Positions 1-8,559 of a stretch of 64,000 nt of DNA are shown here, piece after piece. The position numbers and the translations under genes were made by a program. The notes beneath the pieces are model-generated. The model made no database searches. It saw only the letters and a program-made list of their open reading frames with translations, and had not been told where the DNA came from. Location of the stretch: assembly GCA_002483285.1 (NCBI GenBank), contig DLHP01000019.1, positions 87,885 to 151,884 of the forward strand, given 5' to 3'. The DNA is from Flavobacterium sp. UBA7665 (GTDB lineage Bacteria; Bacteroidota; Bacteroidia; Flavobacteriales; Flavobacteriaceae). Within the stretch, counting starts at the first letter, position 1, and each line of letters starts with the position of its first letter.

Positions 1-294
1 CAGTTCACTCAAAAAAACCGGCGTATACGACCCGTTTCCTGCGGCCAGCGTATGGCGCACATTTTTCCCTATAAAGAACGAATTGACATGAAAAGCGTAC
101 GAAAGCGCGGGATTGGCGTAAGGCGCTTCCCCTTCGGTATGCAGGTGGCAGATTTCTACGTTGCGCAACTCCGACACGCGGTCGGTCATGGCTTTGGTGA
201 GTAACGAGGGCGCTGCGGCTGCGGCCTGTACGTAAACACGGCTGTTGGAGTGGATGGTTTTAACGGCTTCTTCGGGCGAATTGCATAAGGTCAT
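1..294 (-). CDS. acetyl-CoA hydrolase / 4-hydroxybutyrate CoA-transferase family protein, N-terminal part (runs off window)
   Basis: The first 98 codons of a minus-strand gene that continues past the left edge. The start is the ATG at 294, just downstream of a class II Fnr-type promoter (312-354), leaving a leader of about a dozen bases. The opening (MTLCNSPEEAVKTI, then RVYVQAAAAAPSLLTKAM, then EICHLHTEGEAPYA) matches the N-terminus of the acetyl-CoA hydrolase/4-hydroxybutyrate CoA-transferase family, including the small-residue loop VQAAAAAPS and a TLAAGNGSY-type segment. Family members move CoA between carboxylic acids, usually in fermentative or acyl-CoA metabolism in the cytoplasm. The catalytic glutamate region lies outside the window, so transferase and hydrolase cannot be told apart. 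The Fnr-like promoter suggests a role when oxygen is limiting (inference). Confidence 0.8.
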   Translation of the reverse strand, partial: MTLCNSPEEAVKTIHSNSRVYVQAAAAAPSLLTKAMTDRVSELRNVEICHLHTEGEAPYANPALSYAFHVNSFFIGKNVRHTLAAGNGSYTPVFLSEL

Positions 295-311
295 TGTCAA
301 ATATTTTTTGA

Positions 312-354
312 CAAAACTACAGGTCGGCCGCACTTTAAAATATGATATAAATCA
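312..354 (-). promoter_or_regulatory. class II Fnr/Crp-type promoter of the CoA-transferase gene
   Basis: The palindrome TGAT-ATAA-ATCA lies at 343-354. On the minus strand a perfect -7 element TAGTTTTG lies at 312-319 (CAAAACTA on the plus strand). Centre to TA distance is 29.5 nt, the spacing shared by all ten such sites in the window. No -33 TTTG is needed if an activator overlaps that position. Confidence 0.75.
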
Positions 355-383
355 CCTATACCGATTTTGCGGCATTGCGGTAC

Positions 384-1157
384 TCAACCTTTGAATCCTT
401 TCATATCCGACAGGTCGAGTTGTATTTTGCGAATGACGTTTTCCAGGCTGCCCGCATCCCATTTCTCGGGCCTGAACTTTTCCCTTTCGATGCTGCCGGC
501 ATATTCCCAAATCTCTGCAATGTCAGAAAACCGAATCTCGTAAGGTTGGTAAAAGCTGTTGTCGGAGTTGAGCGTGAAAGTGTTTTTCCCGTTCTTATTG
601 AGCCGTTTGTATACAATTTCGTGGTTTTTGGTTACAATGATGTAAGTGTTGCCATCTATCACATCGCCCAGCTTTTCCACATACTTGCCCACCACATACG
701 ATTGGCTGTTGTGCGGCGGCATAGAATCGCCATCGATAGGAAAGGTGCGGTATTTCTCGTTTTTGCTGAGCCACGGTAAATGAATATGATCAAGTTCGGA
801 TATGAAACTGAAATCGGCATAACCGCCAGCGGCATATCCGGCTTTGGCTTTGTGCGTGACAATTTCGATGAGGTTATCGCCTTGCGCATCTACTTTAATG
901 GGCAATACGATGCGGTTGTCTTCGAGTTGCAGCAGCGCATCGATGTCGTATTTGCGTACGTCTACCGATAGCAGCAAATCGATGCTGATACCAAAATAAT
1001 GCGAAATCTTTTTCAATATGTCATACGGCGGTTCGACCTTTCCGCTCTCATACGGCTCATAGCGTCCACGCTTCATTTCGAGGCTGTTGGCGATTTCAAA
1101 TTGGCTTTCCCCACGACTTTCACGAAGGTAACGGATGTTATCTGAAAAAAGTGACAT
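384..1157 (-). CDS. LexA-like XRE-family repressor with S24 peptidase domain
   Basis: A 257-residue two-domain regulator. Residues 1-65 form a Cro/C1-type helix-turn-helix (IRYLRESRGESQFEIANSLEM.., then GISIDLLL). Residues 100-235 form a LexA/UmuD-like S24 autoprotease fold. A candidate self-cleavage bond is A106-G107 in KAGYAAGGY; the Ser nucleophile is probably S145 in DGDSMPP and the Lys general base K184 in VYKRL. The cleavage-Ser-Lys spacing is close to that of LexA. It is divergent from imuA across 81 bp that hold two identical-core palindromes, so it most likely represses itself and the mutagenesis operon until DNA damage triggers cleavage. It replaces the usual winged-helix LexA, which is not seen here. 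Start ATG at 1157; its own -7 element is at 1182-1189. Confidence 0.9.
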   Translation of the reverse strand: MSLFSDNIRYLRESRGESQFEIANSLEMKRGRYEPYESGKVEPPYDILKKISHYFGISIDLLLSVDVRKYDIDALLQLEDNRIVLPIKVDAQGDNLIEIVTHKAKAGYAAGGYADFSFISELDHIHLPWLSKNEKYRTFPIDGDSMPPHNSQSYVVGKYVEKLGDVIDGNTYIIVTKNHEIVYKRLNKNGKNTFTLNSDNSFYQPYEIRFSDIAEIWEYAGSIEREKFRPEKWDAGSLENVIRKIQLDLSDMKGFKG

Positions 1158-1163
1158 TGTTAA

Positions 1164-1180
1164 TGTTGTAAGTTACAACA
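1164..1180. promoter_or_regulatory. operator 1 of the S24 repressor (predicted)
   Basis: The 17-bp near-perfect palindrome TGTTGTAAGTTACAACA shares the core TGTTGT-N5-ACAACA with a second copy at 1198-1214. It lies between the repressor start (1157) and the repressor -7 element (1182-1189, minus strand), where bound protein would block repressor transcription. Confidence 0.8.
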
Positions 1181-1181
1181 A

Positions 1182-1199
1182 CAAAAGTAAGTAACTTTG
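1182..1199. promoter_or_regulatory. divergent -7 elements for repressor and imuA
   Basis: Minus strand: TACTTTTG (plus-strand CAAAAGTA, 1182-1189) reads toward the repressor. Plus strand: TAACTTTG at 1192-1199 reads toward imuA, with a TTG at 1166-1168 about 23 nt upstream. Both match the Bacteroidota consensus TAnnTTTG and are only 2 nt apart, framed by the two operators. Confidence 0.7.
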
Positions 1200-1214
1200 T
1201 TGTAAATAACAACA
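1198..1214. promoter_or_regulatory. operator 2 of the S24 repressor (predicted)
   Basis: TGTTGTAAATAACAACA has the same 6-bp arms as operator 1; the centres are 34 bp apart (1172 and 1206). It overlaps the end of the imuA -7 element and the probable transcription start, so occupancy should block imuA transcription. Confidence 0.8.
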
Positions 1215-1238
1215 TAATCCATTTAAAATTCACCAAAC

Positions 1239-1976
1239 GTGCAAGTTGCAGAAGAAAAAAGGGCGCTCGCCAAACAACTCCAGGCAAAAATCAATGCCAT
1301 GCAAGGCTTGGGAAAACCATCGTTAGAATCGGTACCCGACGGTTTTGCCCCTTTTGATGTGGCCTTTCCAGGACGTATTTTTCCCAAAGGCGCCATCCAC
1401 GAATTTGTAAGTTACGAGCCGGCGCACGCGGCTGCCACAACCGGATTCATCACCGCACTCGCAGGAAAAATAATGAAAGACAACGGGCTTTGCCTTTGGG
1501 TGAGCAGCGACAAAAAGGTTTTTCCTGCAGGATTGAAGTATTTTGGGTTAGCGCCCGACCGCGTGGTTTTTATTTGTACATCCAAACCAAAAGATAAGCT
1601 CTGGATCATTGAGGAAGCACTCAAATGCGAAGCGCTCACAATCGTTGTCGGTGAAATGAGAGAACTCGGTTTTACCGAATCGCGCCGGTTGCAATTGGCG
1701 GTAGAACGCAGCGGTGTCACGGGTTTCATCCACCGTTATTGGCCGCGGTCTCAAAATGCCGTCGCCTGCACCACGCGCTGGAGCATCACGCCCATAGCCA
1801 GTATCATTACCGATGGTTTGCCCGGTGTGGGTTATAGTTGTTGGGACATACAACTCCTAAAGGTAAGGAACGGAAAACCAAGCGCCTGGCAAGTAGGTTG
1901 GGGCAAAGGGCAATTTATTGACCAAACCCATGACAACCACGCTGTTATTACAATTAACGAACGCCACGCCGGATAA
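1239..1976 (+). CDS. imuA: ImuA-like RecA-fold protein of the mutagenesis cassette
   Basis: A 245-residue protein starting at GTG 1239; no in-frame ATG lies upstream in the promoter region. It resembles the ImuA/RecA-like family that precedes imuB. A RecA-type core is seen from about residue 45 (RIFPKGAIHEFVS) in a degenerate P-loop position followed by AAATTGFITALAGKI, then strands such as LCLWVSSDK and ALTIVVGEM. In characterised systems ImuA or ImuA' supports translesion synthesis by ImuB and DnaE2. It is the first gene of the damage operon: its stop overlaps the imuB start (TAATG), implying translational coupling. The sequence is divergent and the ATP-binding site looks imperfect, so it may be structural. 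Confidence 0.8.
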   Translation: MQVAEEKRALAKQLQAKINAMQGLGKPSLESVPDGFAPFDVAFPGRIFPKGAIHEFVSYEPAHAAATTGFITALAGKIMKDNGLCLWVSSDKKVFPAGLKYFGLAPDRVVFICTSKPKDKLWIIEEALKCEALTIVVGEMRELGFTESRRLQLAVERSGVTGFIHRYWPRSQNAVACTTRWSITPIASIITDGLPGVGYSCWDIQLLKVRNGKPSAWQVGWGKGQFIDQTHDNHAVITINERHAG

Positions 1977-3466
1977 TGCCAAGATATGCTTTCATATGGT
2001 TTCCTTTCCTACTTACGGAATATGCGGCCCGGAAAAAGCCCGAACTCCGTGAGTTGCCGTTTGTATTGGCAGCATCCCAACGCGGCCGTATGGTGATTGA
2101 ATCGGTGAGTGTCGTGGCGATGAAAAAGTCCATCCGTCCGGGCATGGTGCTCGCCGACTGTAAGGCCGTCCTACCCGAACTCCACATGATCAAGTCCGAA
2201 GTTGGCAGGGCTCAAAAACTATTGCAGGCGTTGGCCGAATGGAGCACAGGCTACACGCCCTTTGTAGCGATCAATCTTCCCGATGGGCTCATCCTTGACA
2301 CCAGCGGCTGCACACATTTGTGGGGCGGAGAAATCCCATATCTGGACAACCTTAAAACCAAATTGGCCGCTTACGGTTATACAGTACGCGCCGCCATTGC
2401 CGACACCATCGGAGCCGCCATTGCCGTAGCGCGATTTGGACAACCGATGGCTACCGTAAAACCCGGATGCCAACGCGAGGCGCTGTTGCCATTGCCTGCT
2501 GCGGCACTAAGGTTGGAGGCTGAGGTTTTGGCGCGGTTACGAAAATTGGGGCTGCAGCGCATCGACAGTTTTATTGATATGCCGCCATCCATGCTGCGCC
2601 GTCGCTTTGGCCCGTCGCTGCCGTTGCGATTGGCGCAAGCACTCGGGCACGAGATTGAATTGGCGGTACCTGTAAAGCCCGTCGAACCTTATCAGGAAAG
2701 GCTTTGCAGTATGGATCCCATCGCTTCGGCTACAGGAATCACCATTGCCTTGGAGCAACTATTGACCACACTTTGCCTGCGATTTGAATCAGAAGGCATG
2801 GGTTTGCGCAGCGCGGTATTCAAAGCGTATCGCGTGGATGGCAACATCCAGCAAATCGAAATCGGGACGGGGCATCCTTCGCGCAATGCCTACCATATTT
2901 TCAGGCTTTTTGAGCACAAAATTGCTACGCTCGAACCTGCGTTGGGTTTTGAATTGTTTGTACTCGAAGCACCCAAGGTAGAACCTGTCACGCAAGAGCA
3001 AGCCGCCATCTGGAACACTTCGTGCCAAAATGATAACAAGGTTGCCGAATTGCTCGACCGCGTTACGGCAAAGACCGGCAGTGCCATCAGCCGCTATTTG
3101 CCTGCCGAGCATTATTGGCCCGAGCGCTCGGTAAAAGAAGCGACGCCTCTATGGGAAAAGCAACTCACCAATTGGCGTCTCGATTTTCCACGTCCCATCC
3201 ATTTGTTGCCGCGCCCCGAAGCCATTGCCGTTACCGCAGTTTTACCCGATTATCCACCGATGCAATTCAGGTACAAAGGCAAATTGTATCCCATCACCAA
3301 ATCCGATGGTCCCGAGCGCATCGAACAGGAATGGTGGCTCGCAGATGGGCTTTACCGCGACTATTATTGCGTGGAGGATGAAAGCGGCGCCCGATACTGG
3401 TTGTTTCGTTCGGGGCCGTATGTAAAAGGACAAACAGAATGGTTTTTACACGGATTTTTTGCATGA
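1976..3466 (+). CDS. imuB: ImuB, Y-family DNA polymerase-like protein
   Basis: A 496-residue Y-family polymerase homologue. The N-terminal strand reads RYAFIWFPF where active Y-family enzymes carry the first catalytic Asp, and the later SIDE-type motif is replaced around residue 108 by LILDTSGCTHLWGG. Loss of the acidic triad is typical of ImuB, which acts as an adaptor between the beta clamp and DnaE2 rather than as a polymerase. Palm/finger (1-230), helix-hairpin-helix-like (about 180-215, ARLRKLGLQRI) and little-finger-like segments follow, then a C-terminal tail. It overlaps imuA by one base, and its TGA overlaps the preferred dnaE2 ATG as ATGA. Confidence 0.9.
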   Translation: MPRYAFIWFPFLLTEYAARKKPELRELPFVLAASQRGRMVIESVSVVAMKKSIRPGMVLADCKAVLPELHMIKSEVGRAQKLLQALAEWSTGYTPFVAINLPDGLILDTSGCTHLWGGEIPYLDNLKTKLAAYGYTVRAAIADTIGAAIAVARFGQPMATVKPGCQREALLPLPAAALRLEAEVLARLRKLGLQRIDSFIDMPPSMLRRRFGPSLPLRLAQALGHEIELAVPVKPVEPYQERLCSMDPIASATGITIALEQLLTTLCLRFESEGMGLRSAVFKAYRVDGNIQQIEIGTGHPSRNAYHIFRLFEHKIATLEPALGFELFVLEAPKVEPVTQEQAAIWNTSCQNDNKVAELLDRVTAKTGSAISRYLPAEHYWPERSVKEATPLWEKQLTNWRLDFPRPIHLLPRPEAIAVTAVLPDYPPMQFRYKGKLYPITKSDGPERIEQEWWLADGLYRDYYCVEDESGARYWLFRSGPYVKGQTEWFLHGFFA

Positions 3467-6400
3467 TGGGCTATACAGAATTACAAGTCACGAGCAATTT
3501 CAGCTTCCTGCGCGGCGGCTCGCACCCCGAAGAACTTGTGGATGCGGCGGCGCAATTGGGCTATGACCAAATCGCCATTGCCGACCACAATACCCTGGCA
3601 GGTGTGGTGCGTGCGCATGTGGCGGCCAGGAAAATTCCGGCATTTCGGCTCATCATCGGTTGCAGGCTTGAATTGCTTGACGGCCCGCCATTGCTGGCTT
3701 ATCCAACCGATAAGGCTTCCTATGCACGATTGTCGGGACTGCTCTCCACAGGAAATGGCCGTGCCGAAAAAGGACAATGCCACCTCTACAAAACCGATGT
3801 GTACCAATATGCCCAAGACCTTAAGTTTATTGCCATCGCGCCATCTTCGCTCGATGCGTCTTTTGATTTTGATCAGGCGTTTAAGGTAGCGCTTGGCGAA
3901 TACCGTGACCAACTGGGAACCGCGCTCTATCTGGGAATCAACCGATCCTACGAGGCCAATGACAACAAACGCATGCACCGCATTGGGCAACTTTCACAGG
4001 CGCTCCACATCCCATTGGCGGCCACGAACGACGTGCATTACCACAATGCACAGCGGCGGCAATTGCAGGATGTACTGACTTGCATCCGTGAGAAATGCAC
4101 CATCCATACGGCGGGTTTCAAATTGCACCAGCACGCCGAGCGCTACCTCAAACCCATTGATGAAATGCAGCGACTATTCAGGCAGTATCCCGAGGCTTTG
4201 GTGGCGAGCCGCGAGATAGCTAACGCGTGCCAATTCTCGCTCGATAGCCTTGAATACATATATCCCGAGGAAATCACACCACAAGGACGCACGCCACAGG
4301 AAGAATTAGAAAAGCTCACTTGGGAAGGTGCGGCCGAAAAATTCAATCCCGAAGAATTTGAAAAAGTAAAGCAAACAATCGTATACGAACTCGAATTCAT
4401 GGAAAGGAAAAATTACGCTTCCTATTTCCTAACCGTCCATGATTTTGTGCGATTTGCCAGAAGCCGCAACATTTTATGCCAGGGACGTGGGTCGGCGGCG
4501 AATTCGGTGGTTTGCTATTGCCTGGGCATCACCTCGGTGGATCCTTCCAAATTCAAGGTGCTCTTTGCGCGTTTCATGTCGGATGCGCGCGACGAACCGC
4601 CCGATATTGACGTGGATTTCGAGCACGAACGCCGTGAGGAAGTCATCCAATACATTTACAAAAAATATGGTCGCGACCGAGCTGCAATTGTGGCTACCGT
4701 CACCCAGGTACACTGGAAAGGCGCCATCCGCGATGTGGCCAAGGCGATGGGATTGTCTACCGATGCGATAGACCGATTGTCGGCGACGATTTGGGAATTC
4801 CGCGATGCACTCGATGACGAACGTATCAGTTCCGAAGGATTCAACATCGCCGACCCGCACCTTATGAAAGTATTGCAATTGACGCATCAATACGTAGGTT
4901 TTCCGCGACAGCTCGGGCAACATACGGGCGGTTTCGTGATCACCCAAGGCAAACTTTCGGACTTGTGCCCGGTGATGAATGCGCGTATGGAAGACCGCAC
5001 CAACATTGAATGGAACAAGGATGACATTGAAGCGCTCGGGTTTTTAAAAGTCGATGTGCTCGCGCTGGGCATGCTCACCTGCATCCGAAAAGCGTTTGAT
5101 TTGTGCGAGCAGCATTATGGGGAAGTGCATACTTTGGCCTCAATCAATAAAGAAGACGATCCGCGCGTGTATGACATGATTTGTGCGGCCGAAACTTTGG
5201 GGGTTTTCCAGATTGAAAGCCGTGCGCAAATGTCTATGTTGCCCAGGCTTAAGCCGAGAAAATTCTATGATTTGGTAATCGAAGTGGCCATCGTCAGGCC
5301 AGGACCCATTCAAGGCGATATGGTGCATCCTTACTTAAGGCGACGCGATGGGATTGATCCGGTTGAGTATCCATCGGAAGAACTCAAGGAAATCCTGGGC
5401 AGGACCTTGGGCGTACCATTATTCCAGGAACAAGCCATGGAAATCGCCATTGTCGCCGCCGGTTTTACGCCCGCCGAAGCCGATGGTTTGCGCCGCAGTA
5501 TGGCCACTTTCAAAGCCAAAGGCAAGGTCAGTGACTGGAGAACGAAACTCGTAGCGGGCATGGTGAACAACGGATATGACGAAGATTTTGCGGGCCGCGT
5601 ATTCAAACAGCTCGAAGGTTTTGGCGCCTACGGTTTCCCCGAAAGCCATGCGGCGAGTTTTGCTTTGCTGGTGTATGTTTCTTCGTGGATCAAATGTTAC
5701 TATCCCGATGTGTTTGCCACCGCGCTGCTCAACAGCTTGCCGATGGGTTTTTACCAACCCGCACAAATCGTCATAGACGCCCGAAATCATGGCGTCGAGA
5801 TAAGGCCAGTGGATGTAAATTATTCGGATTGGGACAATAAAATGGAGGAGAAATCAGGGAAGTATTGGGCCATCCGGCTCGGTTTCAGGCAGGTCAAAGG
5901 CTTGTCTGCCCATGATATGCAATCGTTGGTCGAGGCCAGGGAAAAACCCTTTCCGTATGTGCATTCGTTGCTCGACGCCGGGGTTTCAATGGGTGCGCTT
6001 GAAAAACTCGCCGATGCCGATGCGTTTCGCTCGATGGGGCTTGATAGGAGAAAGGCGCTTTGGGAGGTTTCGGCTCTGTCTGATAGTCCAATTGGGATGT
6101 TTGAAGGCCAGCCCTCCGAGAGTGCCAACGAACCCCAACTCGAGTTGCCGTTTTTAACCGATGCCGCGCAAGTTGTGGAAGATTACGCCACGACAGGCTT
6201 GTCGCTCAAGGCACATCCGGTCAGTTTCATTCGTCCGCAATTGAATGGACTTGGTGTGACGCCATCTGGAAACCTGACCCAAATGAAGAACGGGGACGCG
6301 ATCAAAGTGGCGGGGCTGATTACTGTTCGGCAGCGACCGGGAACTGCAAAAGGGGTTTTGTTTGTGACCATTGAAGACGAAAGCGGTTTTTCCAATCTCG

Positions 6401-6654
6401 TGATTTGGGCCAAGGTGTTCGAGAAATACCGCAAGGAAATCATCCAGGCGCGGTTGCTCATGGTAGCAGGCAAACTGCAGGTAGAAGGCAAAGTAATCCA
6501 TGTGGTCGCCAACCATTGTTTCAACCTGTCGCCATTGCTGCGTGGCATGACGGCCAATGACAAGGTAGAATCGGCGGTGTCTACCTTATCGCGCGGTGAC
6601 GAAAAAAGCAGCGGCACTGAAGAAGTGTTTTACAAAGGGCGGAATTTCAGGTAA
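3463..6654 (+). CDS. dnaE2: error-prone DNA polymerase III alpha subunit DnaE2 (ImuC)
   Basis: About 1063 residues, the catalytic translesion polymerase of the ImuA-ImuB-DnaE2 mutasome. The PHP domain opens at residue 1 (GYTELQVTSNFSFLRGGSHP); the polymerase metal-binding motif PDIDVDFE lies near residues 380-387 (Asp 381, 383 and 385). A helix-hairpin-helix region follows (FAGRVFKQLEGFGAYGFPESHAA shortened), and an OB fold sits near residues 930-1010 (VAGLITVRQRPGTAKG). I chose the ATG at 3463, which overlaps the imuB stop as ATGA; an in-frame ATG at 3439 would add eight residues inside imuB and is less likely. The next gene begins 26 bp downstream. Confidence 0.93.
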   Translation: MMGYTELQVTSNFSFLRGGSHPEELVDAAAQLGYDQIAIADHNTLAGVVRAHVAARKIPAFRLIIGCRLELLDGPPLLAYPTDKASYARLSGLLSTGNGRAEKGQCHLYKTDVYQYAQDLKFIAIAPSSLDASFDFDQAFKVALGEYRDQLGTALYLGINRSYEANDNKRMHRIGQLSQALHIPLAATNDVHYHNAQRRQLQDVLTCIREKCTIHTAGFKLHQHAERYLKPIDEMQRLFRQYPEALVASREIANACQFSLDSLEYIYPEEITPQGRTPQEELEKLTWEGAAEKFNPEEFEKVKQTIVYELEFMERKNYASYFLTVHDFVRFARSRNILCQGRGSAANSVVCYCLGITSVDPSKFKVLFARFMSDARDEPPDIDVDFEHERREEVIQYIYKKYGRDRAAIVATVTQVHWKGAIRDVAKAMGLSTDAIDRLSATIWEFRDALDDERISSEGFNIADPHLMKVLQLTHQYVGFPRQLGQHTGGFVITQGKLSDLCPVMNARMEDRTNIEWNKDDIEALGFLKVDVLALGMLTCIRKAFDLCEQHYGEVHTLASINKEDDPRVYDMICAAETLGVFQIESRAQMSMLPRLKPRKFYDLVIEVAIVRPGPIQGDMVHPYLRRRDGIDPVEYPSEELKEILGRTLGVPLFQEQAMEIAIVAAGFTPAEADGLRRSMATFKAKGKVSDWRTKLVAGMVNNGYDEDFAGRVFKQLEGFGAYGFPESHAASFALLVYVSSWIKCYYPDVFATALLNSLPMGFYQPAQIVIDARNHGVEIRPVDVNYSDWDNKMEEKSGKYWAIRLGFRQVKGLSAHDMQSLVEAREKPFPYVHSLLDAGVSMGALEKLADADAFRSMGLDRRKALWEVSALSDSPIGMFEGQPSESANEPQLELPFLTDAAQVVEDYATTGLSLKAHPVSFIRPQLNGLGVTPSGNLTQMKNGDAIKVAGLITVRQRPGTAKGVLFVTIEDESGFSNLVIWAKVFEKYRKEIIQARLLMVAGKLQVEGKVIHVVANHCFNLSPLLRGMTANDKVESAVSTLSRGDEKSSGTEEVFYKGRNFR

Positions 6655-6680
6655 ATACCTGCCCGAAACCAGAATAAGAA

Positions 6681-8120
6681 ATGCAAAATAACGTTATATC
6701 CTTCATGAAAAATCGCGAATACGCCATAGTAGATATCGAGACCACGGGTGGGAATGCCAGTGGCAGCTGCATTACCGAGATTGCCATCGTAATCCACGAC
6801 GGAGCCCGCGTAACCGATCGATTTGAAACCCTCGTGAATCCCGAAAAGGAAATCCCGCTGCCGATTTTTGCGCTCACGGGGATTAATAATGAAATGGTTC
6901 GCGACGCGCCGATTTTTGATGACATCGCCGAAAAAGTCGCGCAACTGCTGACCGACCGGATTTTTGTGGCGCACAATGTCAATTTCGATTATTCCTTCGT
7001 GCGACACCAACTCGAAGCCAGCGGATTGAAATGGACGGCGAAAAAATTGTGTACGGTTCGTGCCGCGAGAAAGATTAAGCCGGGATTCGTGTCTTATAGT
7101 TTGGGAAACCTTTGTCGTTCTTTGGATATTCCATTACAAAACAGACACCGCGCGGGTGGTGATGCCGATGCTACAGCAATTTTGTTTTCGAAGTTACTTG
7201 AATGGGATCTTACAGGTGAAATCGAAAAGATGATCAAAAAAACGGCGCAGGACCAACGTTTGCCACCCAATTTGCCGCCTGAGGACTTTGAGCAACTGCC
7301 CGAAAAACCGGGCGTGTATTATTTTTACAACCAGGCCCGGAAAGTCATTTATGTCGGCAAGGCCATCAACCTCAAGAAACGCGTGGCTTCGCATTTTTCA
7401 GGCCACAGTATCCAGCCGCAACGGCAGCATTTTCTGAGGGACATCCACGGGATTTCTTTTGAAGTCTGTGCCACCGAACTCATGGCGTTGCTTTTAGAAT
7501 GCACCGAAATCAAAAAGCTTTGGCCCGCCTACAACCGCGCGTTGAAACGTTTCGACGCCAAATTTGGGCTTTATCAGTATGAGGCGCGCAATGGTTATAC
7601 GTACCTCGCCATCGGCAAACTCGCCCGGTTTCACAGTTGTATTGAGGAGTTTGGCAGCCAGTACGAAGCGATACAATTGTTGCAAAACCTGAGCAGTACT
7701 TTCGGCATAGATCCGAGATTTTGCGTGTATGGATTGCCGCCAGAAGGAACGGTTTTTAAAAGAGAAGACACGCAAACGCTGCCGGATATTGCGCAGCACA
7801 ACAGCGCAGTTGTAACCGCAATCGACTCGCTTTCAGAAAACCACAAGAGTTTTGCCATACTCGACAAAGGCCGATCAGAAGACGAACGCAGTTGCATCTG
7901 GATCGAAAAGGGCCATTTTTACGGAATGGGTTACCTATCTGCCGATGCGGGTTTCGAGGAAATTTCGGCGGTAAAGGAATGCGTCACACCCTACAAAAGC
8001 AATACTTACATCCGGCGATTGGTTTTCTCGCATGCAACCAAGTACCCGCGCAAAGTGTTCTATGAACAGCAACAGCAAAAAGAATCCCTTAAACAAAACG
8101 AATCAAATGATACTTACTGA
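6681..8120 (+). CDS. DnaQ-like 3'-5' exonuclease fused to GIY-YIG (UvrC N-terminal/Cho-like) nuclease
   Basis: A 479-residue fusion. Residues 1-170 are a DEDDh exonuclease: D18 and E20 in YAIVDIETTGG, D103 in HNVNFDYSFV, and H156 and D161 in HRAGGDADAT. Residues about 205-290 are a GIY-YIG endonuclease of the UvrC type (EKPGVYYFY.., VIYVGKAINLKKRV). The C-terminal 180 residues have no assigned fold. Similar DnaQ-Cho fusions exist in other phyla and are thought to act in nucleotide excision repair or editing. It lies in the damage operon directly after dnaE2 and overlaps the next gene by 14 nt. An alternative start at M9 (6705) would fit the domain equally well. Confidence 0.87.
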   Translation: MQNNVISFMKNREYAIVDIETTGGNASGSCITEIAIVIHDGARVTDRFETLVNPEKEIPLPIFALTGINNEMVRDAPIFDDIAEKVAQLLTDRIFVAHNVNFDYSFVRHQLEASGLKWTAKKLCTVRAARKIKPGFVSYSLGNLCRSLDIPLQNRHRAGGDADATAILFSKLLEWDLTGEIEKMIKKTAQDQRLPPNLPPEDFEQLPEKPGVYYFYNQARKVIYVGKAINLKKRVASHFSGHSIQPQRQHFLRDIHGISFEVCATELMALLLECTEIKKLWPAYNRALKRFDAKFGLYQYEARNGYTYLAIGKLARFHSCIEEFGSQYEAIQLLQNLSSTFGIDPRFCVYGLPPEGTVFKREDTQTLPDIAQHNSAVVTAIDSLSENHKSFAILDKGRSEDERSCIWIEKGHFYGMGYLSADAGFEEISAVKECVTPYKSNTYIRRLVFSHATKYPRKVFYEQQQQKESLKQNESNDTY

Positions 8121-8559
8121 AAACATAGACTTCACGCGTTTTCTCGACGCGCAAAACCAATTGTACCTCAAGGCACTTTCTGAAATCAAAAGCGGCCGTA
8201 AAGAATCGCATTGGATGTGGTTCATATTTCCGCAACTCAAAGGTTTGGGACACAGTGAAACAGCCAATTTCTACGCTCTTAACAGTATTGCGGACGCGGC
8301 AAGTTATTTGGCGCATCCAGTTTTGGGCAAGCATCTTATCGAAATCTCGCAAGCGCTACTCGCTTTGCAAAGTGATGACGCGAATGCCATTTTCGGCAGC
8401 CCCGACTACCTCAAGCTGCGTTCGAGCATGACGTTGTTTGCGAATGTCCGCGATGCCGATGCGGTATTTGAAAAAGTCATTGCTAAGTATTTCGAAGGAT
8501 TGCAGGATGAACGCACCTTGCAGCTTTTGATCAAAAATAAATTGCATGACACTGTTTGA
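8107..8559 (+). CDS. DUF1810 family protein
   Basis: 150 residues from the ATG at 8107, which overlaps the end of the exonuclease/GIY-YIG gene by 14 nt; the frame is open further upstream but those codons lie inside that gene. The signature KSGRKESHWMWFIFPQLKGLG, cut here to WMWFIFPQ, with SPDYLKLRSSMTLF later, is diagnostic of DUF1810, a small cytoplasmic family without an assigned reaction. It ends overlapping alkB by 14 nt, so it is cotranscribed and probably translationally coupled with the DNA repair genes. A role in DNA damage is inferred only from this position. Confidence 0.88.
   Translation: MILTENIDFTRFLDAQNQLYLKALSEIKSGRKESHWMWFIFPQLKGLGHSETANFYALNSIADAASYLAHPVLGKHLIEISQALLALQSDDANAIFGSPDYLKLRSSMTLFANVRDADAVFEKVIAKYFEGLQDERTLQLLIKNKLHDTV

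Noticed and set aside
3439..3462. Upstream ATG at 3439 as the dnaE2 start
   Set aside because: It would add eight residues within imuB with no family match, while the ATG at 3463 makes a typical ATGA overlap.
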